Positions 1-5,159 of a stretch of DNA of 5,159 bases are shown here, one piece after another. Source of the DNA: Frankiales bacterium (GTDB lineage: Bacteria; Actinomycetota; Actinomycetes; Mycobacteriales; Jatrophihabitantaceae); the NCBI GenBank assembly GCA_025963265.1, contig JAOPUY010000153.1, positions 1 to 5,159 of the forward strand. The letters are read 5' to 3'. The stretch's first letter is position 1, and each line of letters opens with the position of its first letter. The position numbers were made by a program, and so were the translations under genes. The notes beneath the pieces are model-generated. The model ran no database searches, was not told the origin of the DNA, and worked only from the letters and a program-made list of their open reading frames with translations.

Positions 1-375
1 GTCGAAGGTGTACTCGGTGCCCGCGTCGTTGACGCTCCACGCGGTCGCGAGCCACGGCTCGATCTCACCCGTCTCCGGATCCTGGTCGGTCAGGGAGTCG
101 GCGACGTTGCGGATCACGGTGCGGTGCTCGATCCAGTAGGTCTGGAACGGATCCACGCAGAGGAGGCTGGCATTGTCTTGGAAGAACGAGACATTGAGGG
201 TGCCGCCGCTGACCGGCGTCCCGCTGGCATTGCTGTCGGCCGACGTGGCCTTGCCGTTTGAGGAGCCACAGGCGGCCAGGGCCACCAGGCTGAGCGCGGC
301 CGCGCCGGCCACAGCGGTGGACCCTAGGGTCCGTCGGCGCCGGGCGTTCGCGCCCACGCGTCGGATTAACTTCAT
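1..375 (-). CDS. ABC transporter substrate-binding lipoprotein, family 5 (N-terminal 125 residues, cut by window edge)
   Basis: Extracytoplasmic solute-binding protein expected to deliver a substrate to a Dpp/Opp/nickel-type ABC importer. The start ATG (373-375) is chosen because AAGGA lies 6 bases upstream and a lipoprotein signal follows at once: an Arg-rich n-region (R5-R6, R12-R15), a hydrophobic stretch from about T20 to A35, and a lipobox L33-A34-A35-C36, with C36 the lipidated residue. A Ser/Gly/Asn linker follows, then the typical start of the mature family 5 fold: GGTLNVSFF (57-65), DPF (75-77), VIRNVADSL (87-95) and ETGEIEPWLATAWSV (101-115). The frame is open to position 1, so most of the protein (usually over 500 residues) lies outside. 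It follows the two DszC-like genes after 88 bases with no visible terminator. Family 5 proteins bind peptides, nickel, glutathione and other solutes; an organosulfur ligand is inferred only from the neighbours. Codon 3 is a rare TTA. It has no internal Met and only two Cys (C36, C73). Confidence 0.9.
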   Translation of the reverse strand, partial: MKLIRRVGANARRRRTLGSTAVAGAAALSLVALAACGSSNGKATSADSNASGTPVSGGTLNVSFFQDNASLLCVDPFQTYWIEHRTVIRNVADSLTDQDPETGEIEPWLATAWSVNDAGTEYTFD

Positions 376-381
376 CTCGTG

Positions 382-386
382 TCCTT
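382..386 (-). promoter_or_regulatory. Shine-Dalgarno site of the substrate-binding lipoprotein gene
   Basis: The minus strand reads AAGGA followed by 6 bases and then the ATG at 373-375. It is one of the two clear ribosome binding sites in the window and it fixes the start of the lipoprotein. It lies in the 88-base spacer 376-463, the only non-coding stretch here. That spacer shows no convincing inverted repeat with a T-run and no obvious -35/-10 pair, so read-through from the upstream genes is the simplest reading. Confidence 0.7.
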
Positions 387-463
387 CGGTTGATGAGTGG
401 GTTGAAGCGGATTCGGAATGGTGTTGGTCGTGGTCAGTGCAGTCCTAAGTGAGTGCGGTGGCA

Positions 464-1711
464 CTAGCCGCCCAGCACGCGGCGTCCGGCCGCGAGCAGG
501 GCCGCGTCTTCCTGGGGCGGGTGCACGCGCACGCACAGGGCGTCGCGCAGGTGCCGCTCCAGAGAGTTGTGGCGGGTCAGCCCGGGGTTGCCCAGCGCCG
601 CCACCGCGGTCTGGGTCGCGCTGATCACGGCGCGGGCGATGGCCGACTTGATCAGCGGAATCTGGTCGACGACGGAGGTGTCGCCGTTCTCGAACCGCAG
701 CTGGGTGCCGAACAACAGGGTCTCGGCCGTGGCGATCTGCAGGTCGATCTCGCCGGCGACGGTCTGGATCCGCTCGGTCTCGGAGATCGGCTTGCCCAAA
801 GAGGTGGGCACGCGGTTTCGGGTGAACTCCCGGAAGGAGGCACGGGCCGCCCGAGCGACGCCCAGATAAAGCGCGGTGTGGGCGAACGTGCCCGGCGACA
901 GCGGACGGGACGCGAAGTCGAGCGACTTGCCGTCCGCCTGTTTCGGCAGCTCGGTGAAGGCGCCCAGCGGCAGCTCGACGTTGTCGTAGACGACATCGTG
1001 GGTGTTCGAGGCGCGCAGCCCGATGTGATCCCACGTCTCCAGCACGGAGACGCCCGGCAGGTCGGTCGGCACGGTGACGAAGCCGACCCGTGGTTCGCTG
1101 TTCTCGGTGTCGCCGTCCTCGATCGCGACGACGTGGGCGACGTGGTAGGTGAGCGCCGTGCCGCCAGTACCCCAGCCCTTGCGGCCATTGAGCACCCAGC
1201 CGTCGCCGGAGCGCTTGAGGTTGGTGGCCGGAACGCCGCCTCGGGCCGAGGCGCCGAGATCTGGCTCGGCGCCGAGGCCGTTGGCCAGGGCGACACCGCG
1301 GGTCGACCGCTCAAGGAAGTCCAGGTAGTGCGGCTGGTACCACGTGATCGGCACCGCGGACAGGGTGCCGTGGGTGAGCAGGGTGTTGGCCAGAATGATC
1401 GCGACTGAGGGATCACCCTCGCCGACGGCGGCGACCATGCGGGCCGCGTCGTAGGCGTTGATCCCCGGGCCGCCGTACTCCGGCGGAACCGAGGCCGTGG
1501 TCAGCCCCGCGCGGTGGATGGCCTCGATGCCCTTCCAGGGAATCTCCCCGGTGCGGTCGTATTCGGCTGCGGTTTCGGCGAGCTCGGCCGTCACCTTCGC
1601 TAGCCCCTCATCGGAGAGGTCGGGCCTCGGGAAGGAGAAGGCGGTCTTGGGCGCGGTGCTCTCGATGCTCTCGGTGCTCCCAGAGCTATCGGAGTAAGTC
1701 GTGGCGGTCAC
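464..1711 (-). CDS. DszC/SfnB-like flavin-dependent monooxygenase, acyl-CoA dehydrogenase fold, paralogue 2
   Basis: A 415-residue flavoprotein of the acyl-CoA dehydrogenase superfamily, most like the DszC/SfnB branch, which uses externally supplied reduced flavin to oxygenate sulfur compounds in the cytoplasm. The start is GTG (1709-1711), overlapping the upstream stop by four bases (GTGA). The same frame is open much further upstream, but that part only shadows the preceding gene, while homology to the paralogue begins at about residue 27. Visible landmarks: a Ser/Thr/Glu-rich tail (1-24), the core start FPRPDLSDEGLAKVTAE (27-43), a flavin-region motif GWVLNGRKGWGTGG (171-184), WDHIGLRASNT (227-237) and the C-terminal ERHLRDALCVRVHPPQED (385-402). 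The position of the acyl-CoA dehydrogenase catalytic Glu is Pro398, next to His397, which aligns with the HDP motif of DszC; a monooxygenase is therefore favoured over a dehydrogenase. It has one internal Met (M92) and one Cys (C393). Identity to paralogue 1 is roughly two thirds by eye. The substrate is unknown. Confidence 0.9.
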   Translation of the reverse strand: MTATTYSDSSGSTESIESTAPKTAFSFPRPDLSDEGLAKVTAELAETAAEYDRTGEIPWKGIEAIHRAGLTTASVPPEYGGPGINAYDAARMVAAVGEGDPSVAIILANTLLTHGTLSAVPITWYQPHYLDFLERSTRGVALANGLGAEPDLGASARGGVPATNLKRSGDGWVLNGRKGWGTGGTALTYHVAHVVAIEDGDTENSEPRVGFVTVPTDLPGVSVLETWDHIGLRASNTHDVVYDNVELPLGAFTELPKQADGKSLDFASRPLSPGTFAHTALYLGVARAARASFREFTRNRVPTSLGKPISETERIQTVAGEIDLQIATAETLLFGTQLRFENGDTSVVDQIPLIKSAIARAVISATQTAVAALGNPGLTRHNSLERHLRDALCVRVHPPQEDAALLAAGRRVLGG

Positions 1712-2955
1712 GGGGTGTCGCCCAGAACTCGTTTGCCCGCGCCGAGCAGGGCGGCGTCCTCCTGTGGCGGGTGCACCCGCACGCATAGGGCGTTGCGCAG
1801 ATGCCGCTCCAGGGAATGGTGGCGGGTGAGGCCCGGGTTGCCCAGCGCGGCGACCGCGGCCTGGGTCGCGGCGATGACCGCTCGATTGATGGCCGACTTG
1901 ATGACGATGATCTGCGGGCCGACCGTCTCGTCGCCGCTGGCCGCCCGCAAGAGCGTGCCGTAGAGCAGGGTCTCCGCGGTCGCGATCTGGAGCTCGATCT
2001 CGCCGGCCACGGTCTGGATGCGATCGGTCTCGGCGATGGGCTTGCCGAGCGCGGAGGGCACCCGGCCGCGGGTGAACTCCCGAAACGCCGACCGGGCGGC
2101 CCGGGCCACTCCGACGTACAACCCGGTGTGAGCCAGGATGGCGGCCGGCAGCGGGCGCGAGGTCAGCGCGGTCGGCCGGTCGGTCGGGGTGAAGGCGCCG
2201 AAGGGCAGTTCGACGTTGTCGAACGCGACGTCGTTGGTGTTGGACGCCCGCAGGCCGATGTGGTCCCAGGTGTCGAGCCAGGTGATGCCCGGCCGGTCGG
2301 TCGGCAGGGTCACAAAGCCGACTTGTGGCTCCTGGCCGTCCTCGAGGGCGACGGCGTGCACGATGATGTAGTCGAGGGCCTTGCCGCCGGTCACCCAGCC
2401 TTTGAGTCCGTTGAGCACCCAGCCGTCGCCGGAGCGGGTGACGTTGGTGGCCGGCAGACCGCCGCGGGCCGAGGCGCCCAGGTCGGGCTCGGCGCCCGCG
2501 AAGTTGGCCAGCGTCAGACGCTCGGCGGACTTGGCGAGGAAGTCGGCGTAGAACGGCTCGTACCACCGGCCGATACCACCGAAAGGCTGACCGGACAGCA
2601 GCGTGTTGACCAGGATGATCGCGACGGACGGGTCGCCCTCGCCGACGGCCACGACGATCCGCGCGGCGTCGAGGTCGCTGACGTCGGGGCCGCCCCGCTC
2701 GGCCGGGATCCGGGCCGTGGTCAGGCCGGCTCGGTGGATGACCTCCAGGCCCTTCCAGGGGATCTCGCCGCTGCGGTCGTACTCCGCGGCGTACTGCGCG
2801 ATTTCGGCGGTGACCTTGGCCAAACCCTCATCGGACAGGTCGGGAACCGGGAACGTGTAAGCCGGCTTGGTCTCAGCAGTCGTCTCAGTGGTGTTCTCGC
2901 CGGCGGCCTGCTCGGTGGCGGTTTGCTCGGTGGCGGTCTGCTCGGTGGTGGTCAC
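1708..2955 (-). CDS. DszC/SfnB-like flavin-dependent monooxygenase, acyl-CoA dehydrogenase fold, paralogue 1
   Basis: A 415-residue member of the same family as the next gene, with the same proposed role of oxygenating an organosulfur compound with reduced flavin. It starts with GTG (2953-2955) in a GTGA overlap with the upstream monooxygenase stop. The upstream sequence is only G-rich, without a clean Shine-Dalgarno, so translational coupling is likely. Visible landmarks: a Thr/Glu-rich tail (1-30) containing three TEQ(T/A)A repeats, the core start FPVPDLSDEGLAKVTAE (35-51), GEGDPSVAIIL (105-115), GWVLNGLKGWVTGG (178-191), WDHIGLRASNT (230-240) and ERHLRNALCVRVHPPQED (383-400). As in the paralogue, Pro396 replaces the dehydrogenase catalytic Glu and His395 matches the DszC HDP histidine. 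There is no internal Met and a single Cys (C391), at the position equivalent to C393 of the paralogue. Differences from the paralogue cluster around residues 120-150 and 250-270, which may touch substrate choice; that is inference. Confidence 0.9.
   Translation of the reverse strand: MTTTEQTATEQTATEQAAGENTTETTAETKPAYTFPVPDLSDEGLAKVTAEIAQYAAEYDRSGEIPWKGLEVIHRAGLTTARIPAERGGPDVSDLDAARIVVAVGEGDPSVAIILVNTLLSGQPFGGIGRWYEPFYADFLAKSAERLTLANFAGAEPDLGASARGGLPATNVTRSGDGWVLNGLKGWVTGGKALDYIIVHAVALEDGQEPQVGFVTLPTDRPGITWLDTWDHIGLRASNTNDVAFDNVELPFGAFTPTDRPTALTSRPLPAAILAHTGLYVGVARAARSAFREFTRGRVPSALGKPIAETDRIQTVAGEIELQIATAETLLYGTLLRAASGDETVGPQIIVIKSAINRAVIAATQAAVAALGNPGLTRHHSLERHLRNALCVRVHPPQEDAALLGAGKRVLGDTP
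2902..2946 (-). repeat. Three 15-base in-frame tandem repeats encoding TEQTA / TEQTA / TEQAA
   Basis: On the minus strand the units are ACCGAGCAGACCGCC, ACCGAGCAAACCGCC and ACCGAGCAGGCCGCC, covering codons 4-18 of the first DszC-like gene. Units differ by one or two bases. The repeat lies in the N-terminal tail ahead of the conserved core. The corresponding tail of the paralogue (Ser/Thr/Glu-rich, residues 1-24) has no such repeat, so the unit probably expanded by replication slippage after the duplication. Confidence 0.9.
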
Positions 2956-4196
2956 GCGGCCGCCCCCGCCTTGCTCGCGGCGGCGTCGTGCTCGGCGAGG
3001 AAGTCCGGATCGGCGTAGCCCAGGTGCTCCCGCTGCAGCTGCCCGCGCCGGCCGGTCCGCTGGCGATGAGCCAGCTCGGACCGGACGAGGGGCAAGATGA
3101 ACTCCCCGTACTGCTCGATGTCGGCGAGGCCCTCGTAGCCACGTATCGAGACCACGCCGGCCCCGGCGTCGATGTAGTCGAGGATCGCGGCCGCCACCGT
3201 CTCATAGCTGCCGACGAGCGCGGTCGAGGCGCCCGCCCCGTTGGTCGCGCTGGCCGTCGGCGTCCAGAGCGCTCGGTCGTAGCGTTCGGAGGCGTTGGCG
3301 AAGCCGAGCGCGCGCTGCGCCCCCTTGTTCTGCGGGTTGGCGTCGGCCAGGTTGCGCGCGAACCGCTGCACGGCGCTGGTGCCGTTCTTGAAGCGATCGG
3401 TGAGATTGCCCAGCACCTGGTAGGCCTTCTCCCACGCCTGCGCGTCGGTCTTGGCGATGATCGGACGGAAGGTCACCCAGATCTTCTGGCGCGCCCGGCC
3501 CGCTTGGTCGGCGATGGCGTGCACGCGGTCGATCTCCTTGCGCACCTCGGCCAGCGGCTCGCCCCAGAAGGTGAACCAGTCGGCCTGGGCGCCCCCGACC
3601 TGGAAGGCGGCGTCGGATTGGCCGCCGATGGAGATCGGGATCGCCTCGCCTGAGTAGGTCCGGAAGCCGGGGCCGAAGTCGTCGAACTTGTAGAACTTGC
3701 CGTCGAAGCTAAAGGGCGCCGTCTCCGTCCACGCGCGGCGCAGCAGGTCGATGTACTCGCTCGTGCGGGCGTAACGCTCGTCCTTGGCCAGATAGTCGCC
3801 CTGGCGGGCCTGCTCGGCGTCGGCGCCGCCGGAGATGAGGTGGACCACGGCCCGGCCCTCGGTGAGCTGGTCGAGGGTGGCCAGCGCCTGCGCGGCGACC
3901 AGCGGGAAGACCGTGTTCGGCCGCAACGCCACGATCGGCTTGAGGCGCTCGGTGAGCTGACCGGTCGCCGCGGCCACGATGAACGAGTCGGCCGAGGCCG
4001 CGCCGTAGCCGTTGAGCGTGTAGTCGAAGCCGGCGCTCTCCAGCGTCCGAACCCAGTCGCGGTAGGCCTTGACGTCGACGTTCAGCGATGCCGGCTGGAG
4101 CTCGGAACCACCCGAGTAGTTGGTGGCGCTGACGAACTCGACGGTGGCCGCGGCCGTGGCCGGGATGGTGTCGTCGGTGGCGGTGGCGCTGGTCAT
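2952..4196 (-). CDS. LLM-class flavin-dependent monooxygenase (SsuD/SfnG-like), paralogue 2
   Basis: A complete 414-residue bacterial luciferase-like monooxygenase. The closest recognisable relatives are alkanesulfonate monooxygenase SsuD and dimethylsulfone monooxygenase SfnG, which cleave C-S bonds using FMNH2 from a separate reductase and O2. The start ATG (4194-4196) overlaps the upstream stop (ATGA) and has GGAG 7 bases upstream. Landmarks: LKPIVALRPNTVFPLVAAQ (85-103), ATLDQLTEGRAVVHLISGG (106-124), RYARTSEYIDLLRRAW (141-156), FDGKFYKFDDFGPGF (164-178), GGQSDAAF (191-198), WFTFWGEP (207-214), GASTALVGS (322-330) and IRGYEGLADIEQYGEF (351-366), followed by a tail of about 40 residues. 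The WGEP and (S/G)TALVG motifs match SsuD. By alignment from memory, SsuD Cys54, Arg226, His228 and His333 are replaced, so the substrate may not be a simple alkanesulfonate. It has no Cys and no internal Met, striking for 414 residues. No flavin reductase is present in the window. Confidence 0.92.
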   Translation of the reverse strand: MTSATATDDTIPATAAATVEFVSATNYSGGSELQPASLNVDVKAYRDWVRTLESAGFDYTLNGYGAASADSFIVAAATGQLTERLKPIVALRPNTVFPLVAAQALATLDQLTEGRAVVHLISGGADAEQARQGDYLAKDERYARTSEYIDLLRRAWTETAPFSFDGKFYKFDDFGPGFRTYSGEAIPISIGGQSDAAFQVGGAQADWFTFWGEPLAEVRKEIDRVHAIADQAGRARQKIWVTFRPIIAKTDAQAWEKAYQVLGNLTDRFKNGTSAVQRFARNLADANPQNKGAQRALGFANASERYDRALWTPTASATNGAGASTALVGSYETVAAAILDYIDAGAGVVSIRGYEGLADIEQYGEFILPLVRSELAHRQRTGRRGQLQREHLGYADPDFLAEHDAAASKAGAAA

Positions 4197-5159
4197 GCTG
4201 ATGCTCCGATCTGGGAGGACTCGTTATCTGAATAACCGGCGGAGGCCGCGTAAGCCGCCCGTTCATAGGCGGCGATGAACTGCGGGTCGTGAAAGCCCGA
4301 CGCCTTCTTTTGCAGGTCGCTGCGCTGGCCGGTGGCGGTGCGGTGCGCGATCTCCTGACGTACTAACGGCAGCAGGTTCTGGCCGTAGTCGACGACGTCA
4401 TTGAGGATGTCGAAGCCCCGGATCGAGACGATGCTGGCGCCCGCGTCGACCTGGTCGAGGATCGCCGCGGCGACGGTCTCATAGCTGCCGACGAGCGCAG
4501 TCGAGGCGCCGCCGGCGCCGCCGGTCGCGCGGATGATGCCCGACCACGACGCGCGGTCGTAGCCCTCGTGCGCGGCGGCGTATTCCTGCTGGCGCTGGCC
4601 ACCCGCGCTCTCCGGCGCCACCACCGTGGACTTACCCAGGAACAGTGCGCGGAAGGCCTCGGCCGACTGGCCGGCCTTGGCCGCGTAGTCGAACGCCTTT
4701 TCCCAGGCCTGTTCGTCGGTCGCGGCGACGATCGGGCGGAACGTCACACAGATGCGCGGGTCGGGGCGACCGGCGTTCGCGGCGATGCCGTGCACCCGCG
4801 CGATGTCCCGGCCGACCTGCTCGATCGACTCGCCGGCGTTGAAGGTGAACCAGTCGGCCTTGGCCGCGCCGATCTCGAAGGCCTCGTCGGACTGGCCGCC
4901 GATCGAGATCGGGACCGGCTCACCCGAGTAGGTCGCGAAGCCCGGCCCGAAGTCGTCGAACTTGTAGAACTCGCCGTCGTGGCTGAACGGAGCTTTCTCG
5001 GTCCAGGCGCGGCGGAGCAGGTCGATGAACTCCGACGTGCGGGCGTAGCGGCGAGCCTTGGGCTCGTAGTCGCCGTGCTTGCGCTGCTCGGCGTCGAAGC
5101 CACCGGAGATGAGGTGGACGACCGCGCGACCCTGGGTGAGCTGGTCGAGAGTCGCGAGC
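4193..5159 (-). CDS. LLM-class flavin-dependent monooxygenase (SsuD/SfnG-like), paralogue 1 (N-terminus cut by window edge)
   Basis: The C-terminal 321 residues of a second luciferase-like monooxygenase, open to the right edge; comparison with its neighbour suggests about 105 residues are missing. Any start placed inside the window would be artificial, because the frame beyond it reads ATLDQLTQGRAVVHLISGG, matching the paralogue. Further landmarks, numbered from the window edge: RYARTSEFIDLLRRAW (37-52), DGEFYKFDDFGPGF (61-74), GGQSDEAF (87-94), WFTFNAGES (103-111), GASTALVGS (217-225) and IRGFDILNDVVDYGQ (246-260). The WGEP motif of SsuD and of the paralogue is here NAGE, and the loop before STALVG is longer and retains an Arg (R210). 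The two enzymes therefore probably differ in substrate or step. The tail carries HDPQFIAAYE (290-299), echoing ADPDFLAEHD in the paralogue. It has one Cys (C137) and no Met. It ends in ATGA, shared with the next start, so it leads the visible operon. Confidence 0.92.
   Translation of the reverse strand, partial: LATLDQLTQGRAVVHLISGGFDAEQRKHGDYEPKARRYARTSEFIDLLRRAWTEKAPFSHDGEFYKFDDFGPGFATYSGEPVPISIGGQSDEAFEIGAAKADWFTFNAGESIEQVGRDIARVHGIAANAGRPDPRICVTFRPIVAATDEQAWEKAFDYAAKAGQSAEAFRALFLGKSTVVAPESAGGQRQQEYAAAHEGYDRASWSGIIRATGGAGGASTALVGSYETVAAAILDQVDAGASIVSIRGFDILNDVVDYGQNLLPLVRQEIAHRTATGQRSDLQKKASGFHDPQFIAAYERAAYAASAGYSDNESSQIGASA
4204..4207 (-). promoter_or_regulatory. Shine-Dalgarno site of the second LLM monooxygenase, inside the end of the first
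   Basis: The minus strand reads GGAG, 7 bases before the ATG at 4194-4196, within the last codons of the upstream gene. Together with the ATGA stop/start overlap it supports this start and points to coupled translation. The two GTG starts further down the operon (2953-2955 and 1709-1711) lack an equally clear site. Confidence 0.6.

Noticed and set aside
316..375. Twin-arginine export signal in the lipoprotein, suggested by the RRRR run
   Set aside because: The run lacks the full S/T-R-R-x-F-L-K consensus, and the clear lipobox fits ordinary lipoprotein processing; Tat export of a lipoprotein cannot be excluded but is not supported.
376..463. Possible terminator or separate promoter between the second DszC-like gene and the lipoprotein gene
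   Set aside because: I could not find a stable inverted repeat with a following T-run, nor a convincing -35/-10 pair; GT-rich segments there do not pair well.
372..1034. Minus-strand open frame of 220 codons overlapping the end of the second DszC-like gene and the spacer
   Set aside because: It is out of frame with the conserved protein, composed largely of Arg/Ala/Pro, and extends through the ribosome binding site of the lipoprotein gene; a compositional artefact.
449..1408. Long plus-strand open frame (319 codons) opposite the second DszC-like gene
   Set aside because: Antisense shadow typical of GC-rich coding DNA. A similar frame lies opposite the paralogue (1801-3018), as expected when two homologous genes cast the same shadow; neither translation resembles a known protein.
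1712..2566. A 285-codon upstream extension of the second DszC-like reading frame, which would give a 700-residue protein
   Set aside because: It overlaps the well-conserved first DszC-like gene in another frame and its translation is Arg/Gly/Pro-rich low-complexity. Homology with the paralogue starts after the GTG at 1709-1711.
464..2955. Recent gene conversion or recent duplication between the two DszC-like genes
   Set aside because: Even the most conserved segments differ at many silent sites and no long identical DNA tract is visible, so the copies look old and independently drifting.
2988..3653. Plus-strand open frame of 221 codons opposite the second LLM gene
   Set aside because: Its translation is Gly/Arg/Val-rich, and the opposite strand encodes a clearly recognisable conserved protein across the whole stretch.

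Overview
The window is a single minus-strand gene cluster from a high-GC bacterium. Strong GC bias at third codon positions, GTG starts, four-base stop/start overlaps and a lipobox signal peptide ending in Leu-Ala-Ala-Cys all suggest an actinomycete, but the genus cannot be fixed from this sequence. Transcription runs from the right edge to the left edge, and both edge genes are cut.

In transcription order the genes are as follows. (1) A luciferase-like (LLM) flavin-dependent monooxygenase lacks its N-terminus (4193-5159). (2) A complete paralogue of it follows (2952-4196). (3) An acyl-CoA-dehydrogenase-fold flavoprotein of the DszC/SfnB type comes next (1708-2955). (4) Its paralogue has exactly the same length, 415 residues (464-1711). 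(5) After an 88-base spacer comes the N-terminal part of a family 5 (peptide/nickel-type) substrate-binding lipoprotein (1-375). Genes 1 to 4 are joined by three consecutive four-base overlaps (ATGA, GTGA, GTGA), so they are almost certainly one translationally coupled unit. The lipoprotein has its own Shine-Dalgarno sequence and no terminator is visible before it, so it probably belongs to the same transcript. No permease, ATPase, flavin reductase, regulator or operon promoter lies inside the window.

The most likely role is uptake and oxidative breakdown of an organosulfur compound to release sulfur: an ABC transporter brings in the substrate, and two pairs of reduced-flavin monooxygenases attack sulfur and C-S bonds. 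Two things support this. The first is family membership: SsuD/SfnG-like LLM enzymes beside DszC/SfnB-like flavoproteins. The second can be counted directly: in about 1690 encoded residues there is one non-initiator methionine and five cysteines, one of which is the obligatory lipidated Cys. Such depletion is the known sulfur-sparing signature of proteins made under sulfur starvation. The substrate is unknown. By alignment from memory the LLM enzymes lack several SsuD active-site residues, so plain alkanesulfonates are not assured.

The unusual feature is that both enzyme classes are duplicated in tandem, giving a 2+2 layout whose paralogues are clearly diverged. This suggests two parallel or sequential activities rather than a recent copy-number increase. 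No RNA genes, insertion sequences or CRISPR arrays were seen. The only repeat noted is a 3 x 15-base in-frame tandem repeat at the start of gene 3.
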